Positions 37,440 to 39,456 of a stretch of DNA of 39,456 nucleotides are shown here, in pieces (the first letter of the stretch is position 1; each line of letters begins with the position of its first letter). This DNA comes from Agmasoma carcini (nom. nud.). Taxonomy: Eukaryota > Microsporidia > Thelohaniidae. A program made the position numbers and the translations under genes. The notes beneath the pieces were generated by a model. That model was not told where the DNA came from, made no database searches, and saw nothing but the letters and a program-made list of their open reading frames with translations. The DNA is taken from assembly GCA_029232285.1 (NCBI GenBank), contig JAOXFI010000033.1:1-39456 (forward strand), in the 5' to 3' direction.

Positions 37440-38260
37440 CAAAATAAAATGTGGATCAAGGGCAAATTTTTCTTTTTTTTAATACAATGTTACTTATTTA
37501 TTTTAAAAAATATTGGATCATTATTAAATAGTAATGATGGATTAATCACATTTCTACAAGATTTGGGTGTATTAAAAAGGGACTATTCTTTTCCCTTGTA
37601 TAATATCAAATTATTTAAGAAACGTAGATAAGAAAGTTTTTTGGGGTTTTTATAAACCCTGTACCAATTTTTAAAATATTTCACAATTCGTAATAATGGT
37701 TTTTTGATGAGTTTAATTAAATAATACAACAGTTATTAAAGTTGTTAATTTAACTGGAATATCCAAGAAAACGATAATTAAAATTTATGAGAAGTTAAAT
37801 TCAAGGTATATGGATTATGATGATGGGTGGAACGGGTGTTGTTTGTCAGGTTGATGAAAGTCAATTCAAGCACAAAATAAAAAATCATGAAGGTAGGTGT
37901 TAGAATAATTATATATGGGTGTTCAGTATCGCTGATACTTTATCAATACCTTTCAAAGTATACATGAAACATGTTACTGATAGAAGTACACTGAGTTTAT
38001 TACCTATTATCAGACGCGTCTGTAGAGAAGGTATAGTCATCCATTCTAGCGATCATATTCTAGAATATACTTCTTGATTCATCACACAGTTAATCATAGT
38101 GTTAACTTTGTTGATCATTTAACCTCCACTCATACTCAGAATATTAAATCATATTGGAGAAATGTCAAGAAACACGTATAAAAACAAGAGAGGGATTACA
38201 AACTACTAGATTTTTTTCTAGTCGAAATAATGGCAAGAGACAGCATTATTAGAGGTGATT
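37440..38260 (+). pseudogene. broken ISXO2/Merlin-type DDE transposase, copy 2
   Basis: The landmarks are clearer than in copy 1. An N-terminal ITFLQDLGVLKRDYSFP comes at about 37535, then a helix-turn-helix NLTGISKKTIIKIYEKL at about 37750. The first catalytic Asp is in CQVDESQF (37845), followed by YIWVFSIADTLSIPF, DRSTLSLLPIIRRVC, HSSDHILEY (second Asp), and NHSVNFVDHLTSTHTQ with WRNVKKHV and LLDFFLVEIMAR at the end. It is interrupted by in-frame stops (near 37901, 38074 and 38178) and at least two frameshifts, and the Glu of the HTQ-x-IE block reads Lys. No terminal inverted repeats were identified by eye. Confidence 0.85.
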
Positions 38261-38890
38261 TTTAAAAATTGATTTTATTTTTTAATATTTTTGTATTTAG
38301 GAAGGAAATTTTTACCCTTGATCCCAAATAGTGATTAAATGAAAAAAATTATAATGTTATGGGGTTTTCAGTGCAATTTACAAAATACAAATATAATAAT
38401 ATACAATACTTACTAATATTTTACACGAAATACCAAAATTTATTTTTTTTTGCTATATTTGAGTTATTTTAAAATGATATAACATACTATAAAGGCAAGT
38501 TGTCTATTTATCGATCTTAAACCAGATTCTTTATCTTTTAACCTGCTATAGCCCAAATAAATGTTATTTTATCGTGATTCAACAAACATCATATATTGAT
38601 CTTTACCTATTGTAGGTATTAAAAATATTTGATAGTTTAAGTAAGAATTGTATAGAGAGTGACTCAAGATTTTCAAATTTAGATCAGGAATGTATTTGAA
38701 AATGAAAAATATGAACCATTCTATGATCTTATCTCATGAATGAGTCTATAATGGCAGTGTATACATCAATATTTACTTAAATGTTGTTATAAGGGTATTG
38801 GTTTGATATTTCTATACATATTTCATAAATCACCTTTTTATATTTAATGTGTCATTATTTAATCGTGTAAGCTTAAGGACTATGATTAAT
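38261..38890. other. A+T-rich spacer without a gene
   Basis: Continuous with the preceding desert in composition; no gene, repeat or RNA is evident. Confidence 0.6.

Positions 38891-39456
<566 letters not shown>

Noticed and set aside
16930..38260. Bacterial insertion sequence (IS1595) contamination
   Set aside because: The related transposase remnants are heavily decayed and A+T-rich like their surroundings, fitting a eukaryotic Merlin element long resident in this genome.

Overview
The window looks like nuclear DNA of a microsporidian. Supporting signs are the extreme A+T content, intronless genes with very short leaders, AAATTT-like and CCC-like motifs just before start codons, and fast-evolving but recognisable core eukaryotic proteins (RLP24, an H3-fold histone, RPB3, SGT1, a tRNA-splicing endonuclease subunit, an Argonaute). 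Short proteins of the degenerate ricin-B (beta-trefoil) type and ISXO2/Merlin transposase remnants fit the same group. It is not one of the very compact genomes: gene islands are separated by kilobases of repeats and decayed mobile DNA. This assignment rests on reading alone.

Layout. At 0.2-5.2 kb lie SGT1, a large unrecognised protein, RLP24 and a divergent H3-like (possibly centromeric) histone. At 5.5-10.1 kb is a run of nine short genes, all on the minus strand and interleaved with minisatellites. They encode 46-136 residue proteins, and most begin with Met plus a very short hydrophobic run; three are under 55 codons and easily missed. At 10.7-15.4 kb are a minimal tRNA-splicing endonuclease subunit, a polytopic membrane protein, an unrecognised 538-residue protein and RPB3. 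From 15.4-18.7 kb is a gene desert with a broken Merlin-type transposase.

At 18.8-21.1 kb is an Argonaute with an intact 5'-phosphate pocket but Lys in place of the catalytic His. From 22.4-29.3 kb are four small beta-trefoil lectin-like proteins with about 9-10 residue leader peptides, separated by repeats and two copies of a dispersed element; a third, partial copy lies just before them, downstream of Argonaute. From 30.6-35.3 kb are a small Csm1/monopolin-like protein, a PH-domain protein with His/Glu-rich repeats and a 540-residue protein that may be a gamma-tubulin-complex relative. From 35.3-38.9 kb is a second desert with a second broken Merlin transposase. From about 38.9 kb to the end composition changes abruptly (GC-richer, TCC-rich, long GA microsatellite), suggesting foreign, perhaps arthropod-host, sequence or an assembly join.

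Themes. (1) A host-interface component: two clusters of small putatively secreted proteins, one single-stranded array of orphans and one of trefoil lectins, both in repeat-rich DNA. (2) A genome-defence component: an Argonaute beside transposon debris, predicted to bind guides but perhaps not to slice. (3) Several chromosome-segregation candidates (SGT1, H3/CenH3-like, Csm1-like, possible GCP-like) within 35 kb, which may be coincidence. No tRNA, rRNA or CRISPR array was found by eye.
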